Positions 49,425-58,658 of a stretch of DNA of 64,000 bases are shown here, one piece after another. Each line of letters starts with the position of its first letter. Position 1 is the first letter of the stretch. Location of the stretch: NCBI GenBank assembly GCA_020152595.1, contig JAIGNY010004520.1, positions 1,722,001 to 1,786,000 of the forward strand, written 5' to 3'. The DNA is from Chiridota heheva (taxonomy: Eukaryota > Echinodermata > Holothuroidea > Apodida > Chiridotidae). The position numbers and the translations under genes are program-made. Below the pieces are notes generated by a model that was given only the letters and a program-made list of their open reading frames with translations, was not told the DNA's origin and made no database searches.

Positions 49425-49650
49425 AAATGGATTTCTATTATCGAAATGGGCTGGAATAACCCCTTCACATTACCATTCTATTCTTTTTTTGGTACTTAAT
49501 GAAAAAATCTTTGTACCAGAATAGGTAGCAAAATTTTTGTTTGCTATTCTTAGTACAGAGTTTATTAAGCACCAAAAAGGAGTATAATGGTATTGTGAAG
49601 GCTATATTCCAGTCCATTTTTACAAAATAAATCCATTTTCAAAATAGAAG
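49425..49650. mobile_element. Foldback element, copy 1 (pair with 56915-57130)
   Basis: Arms around GGCTGGAATAACCCCTTCAC and its near-complement (TGTGAAGGCTATATTCCAGT) form a ~95-bp imperfect hairpin with TTGGTACTTAATG and its partner inside. The same structure recurs at 56915-57130. Confidence 0.75.
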
Positions 49651-50547
49651 CTGTTATAAATAAAAGACATTTTTTTCTTCCTTTTTTAATTTGATATGTA
49701 AAAAAGCATAAGCAATTTTTGAAATATGAAAATTATCACATATATTCAGTTTTTAAGTGATGGCTGATTAAATTTTGAGCATTTCTTTTTTGTAAAACAG
49801 TATGTAAGATTTGTAATGTACAACAAAACAGCTTAAATAGTCTTAGGATTTCCCCCCTTTTTTTTCTCTCCATCTTTTGAAATTAAAGTAATAAAGGATT
49901 AAACACGAAACAATTTACATATAGAAAATAGAGGTGTATTTTCCTTTCATACATCACAAATTTTCAGAGAAAACACAAAAAGCTGTAAAAACAGCCAATT
50001 TTCAATCAAGATTTGCTGGCATTTTTTGGCCTTTTTTCTCATGCTTTTGATGGATTTTTAAGCAATTTAGATTATGAGCAGGGCAACAGCAAGCAATCAA
50101 ACTATTAAGGACTTTCATACATGAGGTTAGTATAGCATGGATTCACGGTTATTTCTACAAGTAAGCACAGGAAGGTAAGCAGGTATTAAAGTATGAAAAG
50201 ATGCCATTTCTTGCACACATGGAAATTGTATTACTTAATCCATATTGATTGTGTTAAGTGACTGAACTTGGTAATTTAATGTCAACATAAAATAAAAGCA
50301 AGACTCATAAGATAACAAAAGAAGTGCCATTTGAGCAAGCGGATTAACATAAATAACATTCTAATAAGTTACACAAAAATGAAAGGAATGTAGATAGTAT
50401 TTACACAGGGGGGAATAACCTTAGTGTAAGGGATCACATATATTCATAACTTTTAAGCCAGTGACAGAATTAAACGGTTTGATGAATAGCTGGTGATGTA
50501 TGAATTACATGTTACATAAAGAATAAACAGAGCAAGCTTTGTGATCA

Positions 50548-50873
50548 TTCTTTTAAATAAATATTCCCATGTTTTTAAATGAATATTCCCATGTTTTAAA
50601 AACATGGGAATATTTCAATGTTTTTAAATAAATATTCCCATGTTTTTAAAGAATATTCCATGTTTTTAAAGAATATTCCCATGTTTTTAAATATTTCCAT
50701 GTTTTTAAAGGAATATTCCCATGTTTTTTAAAAGGAATATTTCCATGTTTTTTGAATATTTGTTTTAAAAGGAATATTCCCATGTTTTTAAAGGAATATT
50801 CTCATGTTTTAAAGGAATATTCCCATGTTTTTAAAGGAATATTCCCATGTTTTTAAAGGAATATCCGCAAGCT
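50548..50873. repeat. 22-bp array of a MITE terminal motif, about 14 copies
   Basis: Units of the type GGAATATTCCCATGTTTTTA plus AA, with shortened variants and one inverted copy near 50597-50615. It is continuous at its right with the TTAA-type MITE at 50846-51433, whose terminus is this same motif. Confidence 0.88.
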
Positions 50874-51433
50874 TTTTTTTGTAACCATTCATAGGAGAAC
50901 AATTTTAGAAACAATTTAATACAAAAGTCATGTTGATATGTCATTCCTACCAGGAGATATTCAAATTTTAAGGTTCACAAAAATTGCCAATAAACGAATA
51001 GGAAAAGGCTCAGTATGACATCACAGCAACACATTCTCCCACAAAGTATATGTATTTCATTAAATCTATCATCCTTTTTTATTAGTAAAAGCTGCTAGAA
51101 AAATAAATTGATGAAAGTTAGGTAATTATATACATTGCCAAATATACCATACTTCAAAGACTTTTATAGGAAAATTGTTTCTAATCTTACAGAAACAATC
51201 AATTAACATTCAAAAAAATACATAAACATTTTCAATGGAATTGCTTCTATGACATCATTAAACATGTATTAATCGTATTGTACAAATACTTTTAAATGCA
51301 CGTGAGAAATCTTTAAAAATCTATATCTCCTGAATGGAATATGATATCAACCTGATTTGTGTACCAAATTGGCTCTAAAAGTATGCTCTTTTAAATAAAT
51401 TTTACAAAAAAAACATGAGAATATTCCTTTGAT
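50846..51433. mobile_element. TTAA-type MITE with amplified left end
   Basis: Interior landmarks (TCATGTTGATATGTCATTCC, and near the right ATGATATCAACCTGATTTGT in inverse) match the other TTAA-type elements. The right end AACATGAGAATATTCCTTTG lies about 20 bp from the exon 3 donor. Confidence 0.7.
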
Positions 51434-51454
51434 TAATTTTAAAAAAAAACTTAC

Positions 51455-51624
51455 TCATTCCCGAGCTCAATCATATGGACAAGAAGATCTACTCCTGTCT
51501 GATTCTTCATTTCCGTGGCAACAGTAGGGTCTGCCATAATGTTGGAAAGTTTTTCAAGACCGTTTAATACTTCTTTAGGATGTGTGGAATTTAATAATTT
51601 TATAATCCCCTCAACAGTCAGAAA
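51455..51624 (-). CDS. ELMO: ELMO coding exon 3 (residues 93-149)
   Basis: 170 nt, enters at phase 0 and leaves at phase 2 (GA before GTAAGT). It encodes FLTVEGIIKLLNSTHPKE through VDLLVHMIELGNE. This aligns with the first armadillo-like helices of ELMO1 (AKLEALKDLASLS to ISLLTQMVESGTE). About 20 nt beyond its donor lies the end of a TTAA-type MITE. Confidence 0.93.
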
Positions 51625-51984
51625 CTATAAGAAAAGGGAACACTTTGAGAAATAGAAACATCATTTTTTGCTTAAATCAGTGATTTAAACTGGGTAAACT
51701 GGGGTAAAACGGCCCACTTTTTCAGTTAATGTAAAATATCTCACAACAGCTGTATGATACAAGGAAATCAATATGTGTTTTTCAGCATTACAGATCTTCT
51801 CTAGTATGACCATATAAATACTATTTAAAATGAAAAAAAGTAGGACGGGTCTTTTTCCCCCGAGTATGGGGCCAAATTATTCATTTAAAAGATGAATACA
51901 CAACAAGTTGGCCAAGTGGTATAATCATATTTTTTGTAGTTTAAATGCTGAATGCTATATCATATCTTACAAACTACATCATTT

Positions 51985-52735
51985 AATAAACAACATTTTG
52001 TACCACAAATGTATTCAAACGATACAGAAAAAGAAGAAGTTGTGGCATTGTCATAAACCCAGTGGGTGTCCTGCTGAGCTTGCTAGGTATAAGGATCATG
52101 AAAAGTTCACAAAGGTTTGATAAGAGATACTAAAGTGCTTGTTACATTTGTCCAAAAAGGTTAAGATTAATCCTAAGTCGTTTTATTCTTATGTTCGCTC
52201 AAAGCAAAAAACCAAGGAAGTTTTTAATCCCCTTCAGGGTAATGATGGTGTTACTATCAATAGTGGTAAGGATATGGCTGAGGTTTTGAATGACTACTGT
52301 GTGTCTGTTTTTACTAAGGAGTCCCTCGCTGATAATGTTGTGGATTGTTGCACTCTCTAGTATCCATTAAGGATGGTGATTTTTCAGTTGATTTTGTGTC
52401 TAAGAAGTTCAAAGGTTTGAATTCCAATAAAGCACCGGGTCCAGATGGTATACATCCTGCTGTCTTACGTGAGTGTTCTGATGTTCTTTCTGTTTTTGAT
52501 GTTGCTTTTGTTCCTAGTGATTGGAGAATTGCTAATGTCACTCTTTTTTTTAAAGAGTGACCACGGTTTGCCTTATAACTATAGGCCAGTGAGTCTTACT
52601 AGTGTTGTGTGCCAGGTTATGGAGTCCATTGTTAAGGATGTTGTACAACAGTGTAGATCATTTACTGGTCAATGGTTTGTTGAATTTGTCCCAGCATGGG
52701 TTCTTACCTAAGAGGTTTTGTGTTTCTAATTTTGC
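51985..52735 (+). pseudogene. CR1-like reverse transcriptase fragment
   Basis: The plus strand in shifting frames reads KKLWHCHKPSGCPAELARYK, KVKINPKSFYSYVRSKQKTK, FKGLNSNKAPGPDGIHPAVL, then VPSDWRIANVTLFFKE and NYRPVSLTSVVCQVMESIVK. These are the N-terminal RT motifs of CR1-type LINEs in the right order. An internal deletion joins the motif after RECSDVLS to FVPSDWR. Opposite strand to ELMO. Confidence 0.87.
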
Positions 52736-53460
52736 ATTTACACTCTGGTATAGTATTGAAAATGGAGCTTTGCATTGCAACCTACAATATGCCCAAGTTC
52801 CATTTGAGAAATTCTGTTTGGACATGAGAATTCTTCACTGACAGATATTTATGGAGACCTGTAGTTTGAACCCCATTGGTGTGTTTTCAAGTTGCAGATT
52901 CAAGGGCCAATCTCTGGTACGTTACATGTGTGACCATCCAGAGAATGGCCCCAGTGGATCCCCGGGAGACCTTATGGGTCAGCTAGGGCCATTATCTAGA
53001 ATGTTACGTGTGTGACCAGTTAGAGAATGGTTTATCGAAGAACAGGCTGTACATTTGATTGAAAAAGTTTAAGCTTTGTTTTCAGGCTGATGTGATTATT
53101 TCTCCAAACAAGTCTCAGAATTGTGAAGGCATGTCTTGTTTTGGCTAATCTGGCTTTGACATCTTCCTCAGTTCCTCCAGTCTTGCTGACAATGCTGCAT
53201 AGATAGGTAAAATGTCAACATCTGCAATAGCTTTTTCGAAAAAGGATGAGTGTATTCACTCAGGCATTTATGTGTAGGCTATTGGTCTTATCACTATTAC
53301 TAATCTGTAGGATAGTATGTTGAGCCACTGTGGTTAACCTTTGGGTCTTGGATTGAAAATGGTGGTATGCGTATGATAATAAGCTGATATCATCTGGAAA
53401 ATCTAGGTCTTCTAAACCATTTACAGCAACGTCTTGTGCTTAGACTTTTGTAACATAAAA
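52736..53460. other. Intronic sequence, nothing recognised
   Basis: Contains a short internal duplication of CAGAGAATGG and TACGTTACATGTGTGACC-like phrases at 52915-53030. No gene. Confidence 0.4.
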
Positions 53461-54180
53461 TCATCTGAAGACTTAATGGAACATTCCTATGAAATGTATT
53501 AAGGCCTATAATAAGAAGAGAATAGGTGAAAATACCATGTTGATAACTCATTCCATTTAACGAATGATCACATTTCAAAAGTGATGGTTGCAGTACATCT
53601 AACACAAACCGTTTACAGCAACATATTGTGCACAGAACTTTGTAGCATAGTATCATCTGAACACTTAATGGAACATTCCTATGAATTTTTATTAGGGCTT
53701 ATAATAAGAAAAGAATTGGTGAAAAAACCATGTTGATAACATATTCCATTTAATGGATGATCACATTTCAAAAGTGACAGGTGCAGTACGTCTAACACAA
53801 ACCGTTTATAGCATCATATTGTGCACAGAACTTTGTACAATAATATCATTTGAAGACAATCCTTTTAATTTTATTTAGACCTATAATAAGATAAAAATTG
53901 GGAAAATACCATGTTGATAACTTGTTCCATTTAATAAATGATCAAATTTCAAAACTGATGGTTGCCGTACGTCTAACTCCAACCATTTACAGCAACAAAT
54001 TGTGCAAATAACTTTTTAATAATCATTTGAAGACTTAAGGGAACATTCCTATGAAATCTATTTAGACCTATATTGAAAAAAAATTGGTGAAAATACCATG
54101 TTGATAACTTATTCCATTTAAGGAATGATCACATTTTAAAAGTGATGGGTGCAGTGCATCTAACACAAACGTGTGATGTC
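53405..54180. repeat. ~186-bp tandem repeat, about 4 copies
   Basis: Recurring blocks hold GGAACATTCCTATGAA, ACCATGTTGATAAC, ATTCCATTTAA and ACAGCAACATATTGTGC. Spacing is about 186-188 bp. The block resembles a TTAA-type MITE end (TTAATGGAACATTCC). Confidence 0.85.
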
Positions 54181-54493
54181 ACAGATGCACTTTCAAGACA
54201 CTTTGATGTCGCTCACATACTCGCACAATACAGTAGTCATACTCACAGGGTATGTTATGGCACTAGTACACTGAAAGTATGTAAATTGGTTATCAAAATT
54301 TGTTCAAAAGAAATACAACCGGAGGTGACATCATGAAAGATAATCACTCAAGTTTAACAAAACGAAACTTGATCACATTTTCAACCGTTGATTTTCTTCT
54401 CATAGAAATGAGAGACTGGATAAAACGAGGGACTCAGGGAGTTGTAATTAACAGTTGTAATTACAGTACTCACACATGACACTGTGGGCTGAA

Positions 54494-54575
54494 GGACATC
54501 TTCACTCTTTAAGTCTTTCTTTGTAACTTCTGTATCTCTTGATCGACGTAACAAACAGCAATCACTTAATTTTAA
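54494..54575 (-). pseudogene. Decayed partial duplicate of ELMO exon 2
   Basis: Read on the minus strand this segment encodes RSRDTEVTKKDLKSEDVLQP then TVSC and is followed by an intact GTGAGT donor. It aligns without frameshift to the 3' half of exon 2 (ITEITKKNLKNGDVLQLAVSP). Homology continues into the intron: both copies carry a TTTTATC(T/C)AGTCT stretch 30-60 nt past the donor. The 5' half of the exon and a convincing acceptor are missing. A 200-bp tandem duplication followed by decay explains it best; inclusion as an alternative exon cannot be excluded. Confidence 0.8.
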
Positions 54576-54699
54576 GGAGACGAGACTCCCTAACTATAAA
54601 ATACTAAAGACCATACTCTAGACCATTTTAACCCTCAAATTTATTCTGATAAAAATGAGAAGACTAGATAAAACTATTATCCTGATAAAACAAACTCAC

Positions 54700-54864
54700 A
54701 GGTGACACTGCAAGCTGCAGAACATCGCCATTCTTCAGGTTTTTCTTCGTAATCTCTGTGATGTATCTGTTATTCGCTTGCACCTGCACAAGGCCAAAAT
54801 TCTCTGGTGAAGTTAAGTTGAAATTTTCACATATTTCCTGTAGCATAACACTAAGTGGCTGGTT
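54700..54864 (-). CDS. ELMO: ELMO coding exon 2 (residues 38-92)
   Basis: 165 nt, phase 0 to phase 0, acceptor ATACAG, donor GTGAGT. The translation runs from NQPLSVMLQEICENF to KNGDVLQLAVSP. It matches the human ELMO1 stretch around PLSAIIKEVCDGW, YITEKNRNEIKNG and LRLTTSP, the ubiquitin-like Ras-binding fold. A decayed copy of its 3' half lies about 130 bp downstream in the gene sense. Confidence 0.95.
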
Positions 54865-55057
54865 CTGTATATAAGGGGAAAAAATGAAAATATGTATGTA
54901 ATTCTTCTGCAATGACACTGTATGTGATATAGTGCCATATCTACTGAGCCATAAAATCTACCATGTACATTTTAATTGAATACGTGACTTCTCTGACTAA
55001 AATAGGTTTTGAATTTTTTAACATCCACAGAAATTATTGCATCTTTACTTTTTCCCC

Positions 55058-56657
55058 CAGGTTGTACTTTTGCCCCCAGGTTGTATTTTTTCCCCCAGAT
55101 TGTATTTTTGCCCCCAGGTTGTATTTTTTCCCCCAGATTGTATTTTTTTCCCCAGGTTGTATTTTTCCCCCCAGTTTGTATGTTGCCCCCAGGTTGTATG
55201 TTGCCCGGCTTATATGCTGCCCCAGTTTGTATGCTGCCCCCAGTTTGTATGCTGCCCCAGGTTGCCTGTTGCCCCCAGGTTGTGTGTTGCCCCCAGGTTA
55301 CATGTGTTGCCCCCAGGTTGCATGTGTTTGCCCCAGGTTGCATGTTTCCCCCAGGTTGCATGTTGCCCCCAGGTTGCATGTTTCCCCCAGGTTGCATGCT
55401 GCCCCAGGCTGCATGCTTCCCCCAGGTTGCATATTTCCCCCAGGCTGCATGTTTCCTGCAGGTTGCATGTTTCCCCCTGGTTGCATGTTGCCCCCAGGTT
55501 GCATGTTGTCCCCAGGTTGCATGTTGCCCCCAGATTGTATATTTCCCCCAGGTTGTGTTTTTCCTAAGTTGTATGTTGCCCCCAGGTTGTTTGTATGTTG
55601 CCCCCTGGTTGTATATTTCCCCATGTTGTATATTGCCCCAGGTTGTATATTGCTCCCAGGTTGTATTATTGCCCCCATGCAGGTTGTATATTTTCCCCAA
55701 GTTGTATTATTTCCCCCAGGTTGTATATTGCCCCTAGGTTGTATGTTGCCCCCAGGTTGCATGTTGCCCCCAGGCTGCATGTTGCTCCCAGGTTGCATGT
55801 TTCCCGCAGGTTACATGTTGCCCCCAGGTTACATGTTTGCCCCCAGGTCGCATGTTGACCACAGGTTGCATGTTGCCCCCAGGTTGCATGTTGCCCCCAG
55901 GTTGCATGTTGCCCCCAGGTTGCATGTTGCCCCTAGGTTGCATGTTGCCCCTAGGTTGCATGTTGGCTCCAGGTTGCATGTTGCCCCCAGGTTGCATGTT
56001 GCCCCCAGGTTGTATTATTGCCCCCAGGTTGCATATTACCCCCAGGTTGTATATTGCACTTAGGTTGCATTATTGCTCCCAGGTTGTATATTTCCCCCAA
56101 GTTGTATATTTCCCCCAGGTTGTATATTAGCCCCCAGGTTGTATATTGCTCCCAGGTTGTATATTGCCCCCAGGTTATATATTGCCCCCAGGTTGTATAT
56201 TTCCCCCAGGTTGTATATTTCCCCCAGGTTGTATATTGCCCCTAAGTTGTAAATTGCCCCCAGGTTGTATATTTCCCCCAGGTTGTATATTGCCTCCAGG
56301 TTGTATATTTCCCCCAGGTTGTATATTACCCCCAGGTTGTATATTTCCCCCAGGTTATATATTGCCCCAGGTTGTATATTGCCCCCAGGTTGTATATTGC
56401 ACCTAGGTTGTATATTGCCCCCAGGTTGTATGCTTCCCCAGGTTGTATATTGCCTCCAGGTTGTATATTTCCCCCAGGTTGTATATTTCCCCCAGGTTGT
56501 ATATTTCCCCCAGGTTGTATATTGCCCCAGGTTATATATTGCCCCCAGGTTGTATATTTCCCCCAGGTTGTATATTGCCCCCAGGTTGTATATTGCTCCC
56601 AGGTTGTATATTGCCCCCAGGTTGTATATTGCCTCCAGGTTGTATATTGCCCCCAAT
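55058..56657. repeat. 18-bp minisatellite, about 88 copies
   Basis: Units of TTGCCCCCAGGTTGCATG type. Domains differ: TTTT..TGTAT near 55060-55190, TTGCATG in the middle, TTGTATAT after about 56040, with TTTCCC and TTGCCTCC variants. The minus (gene-sense) strand has a G5 run in most units. Period divisible by three yields overlapping proline/cysteine-rich open frames on both strands (to 366 codons), judged artefacts. In ELMO intron 1. Confidence 0.96.
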
Positions 56658-56914
56658 GAGATTAAAAGATCCTTGTTTTCATCTTTAAGCTATTTTTTTG
56701 AAATATTTCTCCAAAAATATTGCCTAAGTTGTTGCTTAAGTTCCATTGGTTTATTTAGTACATTAATTGTTTCCATGTGTAGTTCTGAAAGTGTGTTTTT
56801 TGTTTTTGTTTTACTCCTTAATCACTTATTCCTTCCTTTCTGTCCCATTTCTAGTATTTCTGATGTATTTAGAAACTTATTTTTGCACATTTTGTTATAA
56901 ACAGCTTCGATTTC

Positions 56915-57130
56915 CAAAATGGATTTCTATTATCAAAATGGACTGCAATAAATTCTTCAAATAACCATTATACTCCTTTTTCGGTGCTTAAAAAAACTCT
57001 GTACCAGAATAGCTAACAAAATTTTTATTTGCTATTCTGGCACAGAGTTTATAAAGTACCAAAAAAGGGGTATAATGGTAATGTGAAGGCTTTATTCCAG
57101 TCCATTTTGACAATAGAAATCCATTTTGGT
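56915..57130. mobile_element. Foldback element, copy 2 (pair with 49425-49650)
   Basis: Carries the same arms: GGACTGCAATAAATTCTTCA and GTGAAGGCTTTATTCCAGTC with CTGTACCAGAATAGCTAACA in the loop side. Direct orientation with copy 1. Confidence 0.75.
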
Positions 57131-58211
57131 TGAAAAAGTGCCCTTTTGAAATCTAAAAAAATGACAAGCACTGGGAATTTCCATATTTTTTTGTCCTTTT
57201 GTACAAAAAACGAAACCTTCTTTCAAATTCCTAGCTGCAGGCCAGATGAAAACTCATTTTTTCCATTTAATGTTTCGATTAATTAAATTACTTTTTCCTC
57301 TTTGATTTTTTCCCCAGACGTATTAAGCTGTTCGCTTCTGGATATTGCGCTTTATTCAGTTGTTTAACAAATATGCTGCTCATAATGTGAAGAATTCTCA
57401 TGATTTGCAAACGGGGGAAAAACATAATTTTCTGTTTTTCTTTGGATAAATGGTTAATGGCTAAGCTAGAAGGTTACAGGCCTAAAGTATGCAAAGCTGT
57501 TTCCCCTTATAAAGATTTTCTTATTCTTGCAAAAATTTGTCAACTTTTTATATTCACTTGCTGTAAACTCTTTCAACACACTTACAGTACATAACAACAT
57601 ACTGAGGTTACCAGTCTTTAAGTTGCACAAATTATGTAAAACCTGATAATTCAAAAAGGAGAATTTTTAACCCATTATAGAAAATATTTTGCAACTTTCA
57701 TGATTTTCAATATCCTAGATAAGCAGCAATTTGGTTGATAAATCCGAGTCTAAACATCCAAAGACAAATGCTCATTAAAGGCCGGTACACACTGAACGCA
57801 ACACACAGAGCAATTTTTTAGGCATAGTCAGGAAACAAATATTATAAGATGCTTTTACTTTTTGCTTACGAACGATAATGTTTACAACTGAGGCTTAATT
57901 TCTGCTGATTCTAATAAATTTGCTAAAAATGTTGTTTTGTTCAAACTGTGGAAAAATTTACTTTAGTAGGCACGACTTTCTGTCGCGACATGAATTTTGC
58001 TTTAATGGGTGTAGAAATGCCTCTTTAATCAATTTTCAGTTATCATCTGCAAAGCCAAACTATGACGATCCATCTCTAAAAACAAAGACATCAAAATGTT
58101 TCTTTCCCTTTGTTTTATTTCAATTTTGTTTAAAATTTTGCTCATTGCATCGCGATTGGTGCATGACGACCCCCTTTATCCATTTATGTAAAGTAGCACA
58201 AATAAACTTAC
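57131..58211. other. ELMO intron 1, proximal part, nothing recognised
   Basis: AT-rich. The open frame at 57920-58267 (plus) overlaps exon 1 antisense and is not supported as a gene. Confidence 0.45.
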
Positions 58212-58402
58212 ACAATCAAACCGGAACAAAAGTGGTGCAATTGTTGCATGACCATCTGGGGGCATGACACCAAGCTTAACAATCTCTTCCGATGTACTGA
58301 TTTGTTTAGCCAGTCCCGACATGGTTGCGGTTGCTCTCGATGCTGAATGTTCTTTAAAGTGATTCGGCAGGACGAAATCATGAAGCGTAAGTTCTGTAGC
58401 AT
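58212..58402 (-). CDS. ELMO: ELMO coding exon 1 (residues 1-37 plus upstream exon sequence)
   Basis: The acceptor is a pyrimidine-rich tract ending in AG at 58403-58404; the donor GTAAGT reads at 58211-58206. The chosen start is the ATG at 58322, with A at -3, giving MSGLAKQISTSEEIVKLG, which aligns with the N-terminal IVK region of ELMO1. The 80 nt before it (58323-58402) are open in the same frame back to the acceptor, so a further upstream coding exon is possible, although ELMO proteins normally start about here. An ATG in another frame sits at the first base of the exon and opens a 64-codon overlapping frame, which could act as an upstream ORF if translated. Confidence 0.85.
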
Positions 58403-58658
58403 CTGAAAGAGAAAGAGAGAAAAAACATCTGTCAGATCTTCTTTAACTTTACAGTCTCTCTTTATCTGTCAGCCACATGTAATATATACGAGATATATGT
58501 AATATATGAGATTGAATTACGTTTTTGCAAAATGGAACTTGGGATATTTCTAACCATGCAGGTTCATATGGTCAGAATGTTGTATGCATGATTTTCCAGA
58601 TGTTGTTATATATTTATGATGCTTCGAAACATATAACTAGAATGGTAAATACCATCAT

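Noticed and set aside
54963..56063. 366-codon Pro/Cys-rich open frame and its antisense Gln/Gly-rich frames
   Set aside because: An 18-bp repeat keeps several frames open on both strands; no family match and it lies in ELMO intron 1.
57920..58267. 115-codon plus-strand frame with CSNC and several His, zinc-finger-like
   Set aside because: Spacing does not fit C2H2; it is antisense to ELMO exon 1 and has no splice or homology support.
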